A stretch of 64,000 nt of DNA from Fragilariopsis cylindrus CCMP1102 (lineage: Eukaryota > Bacillariophyta > Bacillariophyceae > Bacillariales > Bacillariaceae), in contig FMBT01000289.1 of assembly GCA_900095095.1 (NCBI GenBank), forward strand, positions 620,001 to 684,000, given 5' to 3'. The number at the start of each line of letters is the position of its first letter. The stretch's first letter is position 1. The notes under the pieces were generated by a model. It searched no databases. It was not told where the DNA came from and saw only the letters and a program-made list of their open reading frames with translations. Positions 61,299-64,000 of this stretch are shown here, piece after piece. The translations under genes were made by a program, and so were the position numbers.

Positions 61299-62693
61299 TT
61301 ACAGGACTCTTAGCTTTACGAAACGATCTTTGCCGAACATATCTTTGTGGGAAGATTCAAATCGAACTGTTCCTCCATCTTGGTTGTCTAGCCATTCTTG
61401 GATTATTTTTGGATGAGATGGATCAACCTCCATCCAGCAAACAGCTTCACTATTACACCATTCCGGTAATTTTCGAATTATCGTCCGGATGACGTCCATT
61501 CCATCATTTCCGCCACACAATGCTTCATCACTTTCGTATTTCGTAACGTCATCAGTTAAAGTTATCATATCATTTCGAGGTATGTACGGTGGATTACTAA
61601 CTACTATATCAAAGGGATGTTCTGGTTTGTAATCATTTGCCGAAACCAGCGTTGCAGTATAGCAATCGGGATACTTATCAATTCCACCTGACTGATCCTT
61701 CAATACTCGTTGTGCATTTTTCATTGATGTTTCAATTGCAATCGGTTCTATATCAATTGCCTCTACGGTCGCATCTGGTAAAATTTCTGCTAACGCGATG
61801 CCAATGACACCCGTACCACATCCACAATCAAGTATATGAACAGGCGATTTTGTTGTTTCTTCAACAATTTTCATTACCAATTCTTCCGTTTCAGGTCTTG
61901 GACAAAGTAAGGGCCGACGTATCGCGATGATATAATCAAGAAAGTCCCATTGTCCTAACACATATTGAATTGGTTCATGTTGTTCTCTTCGTTGTAACAT
62001 CCTTTCAAAGTCCTTTGCCTGTTCATAAGTCAATAACAATGTTTCTATATTATCATCATCGCTAATATTATTATTATTATTACTATTATTTTTGGTATCA
62101 TCATCTGTTGATGTTGTTATAAGGTCACGAATTCCATTTTCCCAAGGCAATTGGAGCGCGAAAGCCATCAGATGTAGTACGGAATATTCGGGCTCTGTTA
62201 CTTTTTTATCCTCCAATCGCCGAATTGATTCGTCCATAGCTTTACGGACTGTCCAGCCGGACATCATTACGTTGTTGGTATTGTCCACATCCATATCCGT
62301 ATCCGTATCCATTTCGATCTCGTCGTCATAGTAGTTGTTACTATTGCGTGTTGCAGACGATGTGATTATTGTGGTTGTGGAGTATTCAGATCGTTGCTGT
62401 TGTTTGAATGATGTCAAATGTCGAGAAGGACCCCTCCAATGATCATAATAGGATCTCTGATTCGATGATAGTAGCATGCTCATTTCCATCCGCGATGATT
62501 CTCTGATTGTGCTACAACCGATACTGCTACTGCGTATTCTTTTTGTTCTCTCTTTTCGTCGCACGAGGAACGATGATTTCGTCCTTACTCCCATCCTGCT
62601 CATCATCACCATCGCCATCGTCGCCTTCGCTGTCAACATCACCAACAACAGTACTACCAGTATCAAAGATACCAATATATTGATCTTAGGCAT
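61299..62693 (-). CDS. PrmC/HemK-family release factor glutamine methyltransferase
   Basis: The protein has 464 residues from an ATG at 62693. The N-terminus has a hydrophobic segment (ILVSLILVVLLLVMLTAKA) and then Arg/Ser-rich sequence, consistent with a bipartite organelle (plastid) or mitochondrial presequence. The helical N-terminal domain contains the PrmC segment QPIQYVLGQWDFLDYIIAIRRPLLCPRPETEELV. The SAM fold has ILDCGCGTGVIGIALAEILPDATVEAIDIEPIAIE (Asp289) and the catalytic NPPY at 367-370, with D-I-V-V-S-N-P-P-Y-I-P. W-M-E-V-D-P and D-M-F-G-K-D-R-F-V close the domain. PrmC methylates the GGQ glutamine of class I release factors; organelle releases factors need it. An Asn/Asp run interrupts the N-terminal domain near residues 198-215. 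Confidence 0.92.
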   Translation of the reverse strand: MPKINILVSLILVVLLLVMLTAKATMAMVMMSRMGVRTKSSFLVRRKERTKRIRSSSIGCSTIRESSRMEMSMLLSSNQRSYYDHWRGPSRHLTSFKQQQRSEYSTTTIITSSATRNSNNYYDDEIEMDTDTDMDVDNTNNVMMSGWTVRKAMDESIRRLEDKKVTEPEYSVLHLMAFALQLPWENGIRDLITTSTDDDTKNNSNNNNNISDDDNIETLLLTYEQAKDFERMLQRREQHEPIQYVLGQWDFLDYIIAIRRPLLCPRPETEELVMKIVEETTKSPVHILDCGCGTGVIGIALAEILPDATVEAIDIEPIAIETSMKNAQRVLKDQSGGIDKYPDCYTATLVSANDYKPEHPFDIVVSNPPYIPRNDMITLTDDVTKYESDEALCGGNDGMDVIRTIIRKLPEWCNSEAVCWMEVDPSHPKIIQEWLDNQDGGTVRFESSHKDMFGKDRFVKLRVL

Positions 62694-62841
62694 CTCTTTT
62701 TCGTTTTATGGGGGAGGCAAATCGAAATTTGTGTTGTATCTATTTTTTTGTTCGAGACGATATTTTTTTGGCGCGCTGGAGATGGTATGGTCTGTAATAC
62801 GTACGGAAGTTATTACGAACATTCAACATAAACTCAAAATC

Positions 62842-62873
<32 letters not shown>

Positions 62874-64000
62874 CTACAATGAACAAATGGAAGGAAGAGT
62901 TTTCAATAACAACAGCCCTGACAATGCAAATGAAAGTAGAAGCTGTTTGCTTTGATGGCAATGCCAACAAAGGTAGAGGGTGTGTAGCCGGCTGAAAGTG
63001 TTTTGGCAAGCGACAGTTGAAGAGAAAAGGAAAGTGTCCAGGTTAGTGGGATGATAGAAGATGAGAGAAAGATAACTCACCTATAGGACTGGCAGAAGAT
63101 CTTTTTTCTCCTCGCCTATCTTATTCTCCTTTGCTGTACAATGCAAAGCAACGCATTTCAAACATTACAGCAATGGCTAGAACTTCCCTTGCAGGAATCT
63201 ACAAGGCTTCGAAGTCACTCGAAAGACGGAATGAAGTGGTCCTCCATTGCAGCACTGACATAAATTTCAACTTTGCTGTGGAAAATTTCCAGAAGGATTT
63301 TTTTGGGAGATGATTCTGATTTTTAAAAGCAACAGCATGGTGGAAGGACTCAAGCAATTCCAAAACCAATAATTACCAAAAAGTATTGTAGAATTGGAGC
63401 TAGGCGTTATCGAAAACCTTCTACTTATATGGTTGATTTCCCCCCCCCCTTTGTTCAACTTTTTCTAGGGGAATTATATCTAAATAACTGCCCCCCTTAT
63501 TCGAATTTTTCTAATCCCATGTAATTCATACTCTTTTGATTTAGTTTGTGTAAGACTGACCTACTAACATAAGGCCCAGGCCCAGTCTTTCACAAAGTTC
63601 TGTTCCTGGTCTCAACCCTAGCTTTGATCAGAGTAGTGCACCCAGTCTGTTCCCTAATTCCATCCAAAGTTCCATACCCAGTTCTAATCCGAGTGTGGAG
63701 CCAAATCATTTTCCTAGCTTGGAACCCCCAGATCTCTTCCAAGTTCCATTCTTAGTTGTAATCCATACCATACAACCATATCAAAAATAGAGTATTATTG
63801 TACCTAATAATGTTACTATATATTATTAAAAATATATATGTATATTATGAATGTTGTGTCAACAAACAATTCGGTCGTACAAGTAGCATTTGCTAATTGG
63901 ACGACATCTAAATTATTCCATCTTCACAAAATGAATTTTATGCACACGAAAATATGAATTAAGTAGTTCGTGACTGGACAGTAAAATCAGCTCAAGATTC
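62694..64000. other. Right-edge spacer with CAA tract and degenerate repeats
   Basis: No supported gene was seen. A (CAA)n tract lies at ~62844-62873. Loosely repeated blocks of CAAAGTTC/TTCCxAGT type occur at ~63570-63780. A 60-codon ORF at 63131-63313 has no features. Confidence 0.5.
63570..63780 (+). repeat. Degenerate short-period repeat
   Basis: Blocks CACAAAGTTCTGTTCC, TCCAAAGTTCCATACC and TCCAAGTTCCATTC, each followed by a TAATCC/CAACCC block and a CCCAGT-like block, recur about every 60-75 bases. Confidence 0.45.

Noticed and set aside
62476-62955. 159-codon plus-strand frame overlapping the PrmC start
   Set aside because: Its first half is antisense to the PrmC presequence and its end is a CAA tract; no features.

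Overview
The window looks like nuclear DNA of a diatom, probably a raphid pennate. This is inferred from several signs: a DUF6824 domain beside PHD and helicase-associated (HA) domains, PqiA-like membrane proteins in a eukaryote, plastid-type presequences with a Phe after a signal-peptide-like segment (near 24040 and 46540), AT-rich spacers, short introns of 125-266 bases with GTAAGT/GTACGT donors, and pervasive Asn/Gln/Ser low-complexity tracts. No prokaryotic operons, CRISPR arrays, rRNAs or tRNAs were seen.

Layout. 1-17 kb holds the 3' end of an RluA-type pseudouridine synthase, a secreted Cys-rich protein, a PHD-HA-HA-DUF6824 chromatin-type protein, an F-box/LRR protein, an LRR protein on the minus strand, a second RluA-type synthase, a lipin-type phosphatidate phosphatase, an unusual multipass membrane protein, an MDP-1-like HAD phosphatase and a two-exon NFU1 Fe-S scaffold. 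17-29 kb holds TRAPPC11, a CinA-C protein, a plastid-type hypothetical protein, a peroxisomal (C-terminal SRL) enoyl-CoA isomerase/hydratase, a decayed or mis-read small gene and a two-exon PqiA-like membrane protein. 29-35 kb is gene-poor: decayed coding-like DNA, a cluster of exon-like islands that I could not assemble, and an array of diverged hairpin-bearing repeats just upstream of a low-complexity protein with a recurring RF motif. 39-64 kb is gene-dense again: a coiled-coil protein, a three-exon PQ-loop protein, SF3A1, ISY1, TspO, a three-exon MCM5, a two-exon small membrane protein, an RMA1/RNF5-type RING ligase, a PARP-zinc-finger plus HRDC protein, a Wee1/Myt1 kinase and a PrmC/HemK methyltransferase.

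Functional themes. Two spliceosome genes (SF3A1, ISY1) face each other tail to tail. MCM5 and the Wee1-type kinase are both cell-cycle genes, and the intergenic region upstream of MCM5 carries a duplicated TTCCGCGCC element. The rest are organelle, trafficking and lipid housekeeping genes. Homopolymeric Asn tracts interrupt conserved catalytic or binding domains in at least six of these genes.

The most novel items are the PHD-HA-HA-DUF6824 architecture, the PARP-finger/HRDC protein whose exon junction lies at a long ATT microsatellite, the hairpin repeat array, and the orphan membrane protein with an open in-frame extension after its TGA stop. All family calls are from reading motifs by eye; no database search was run.
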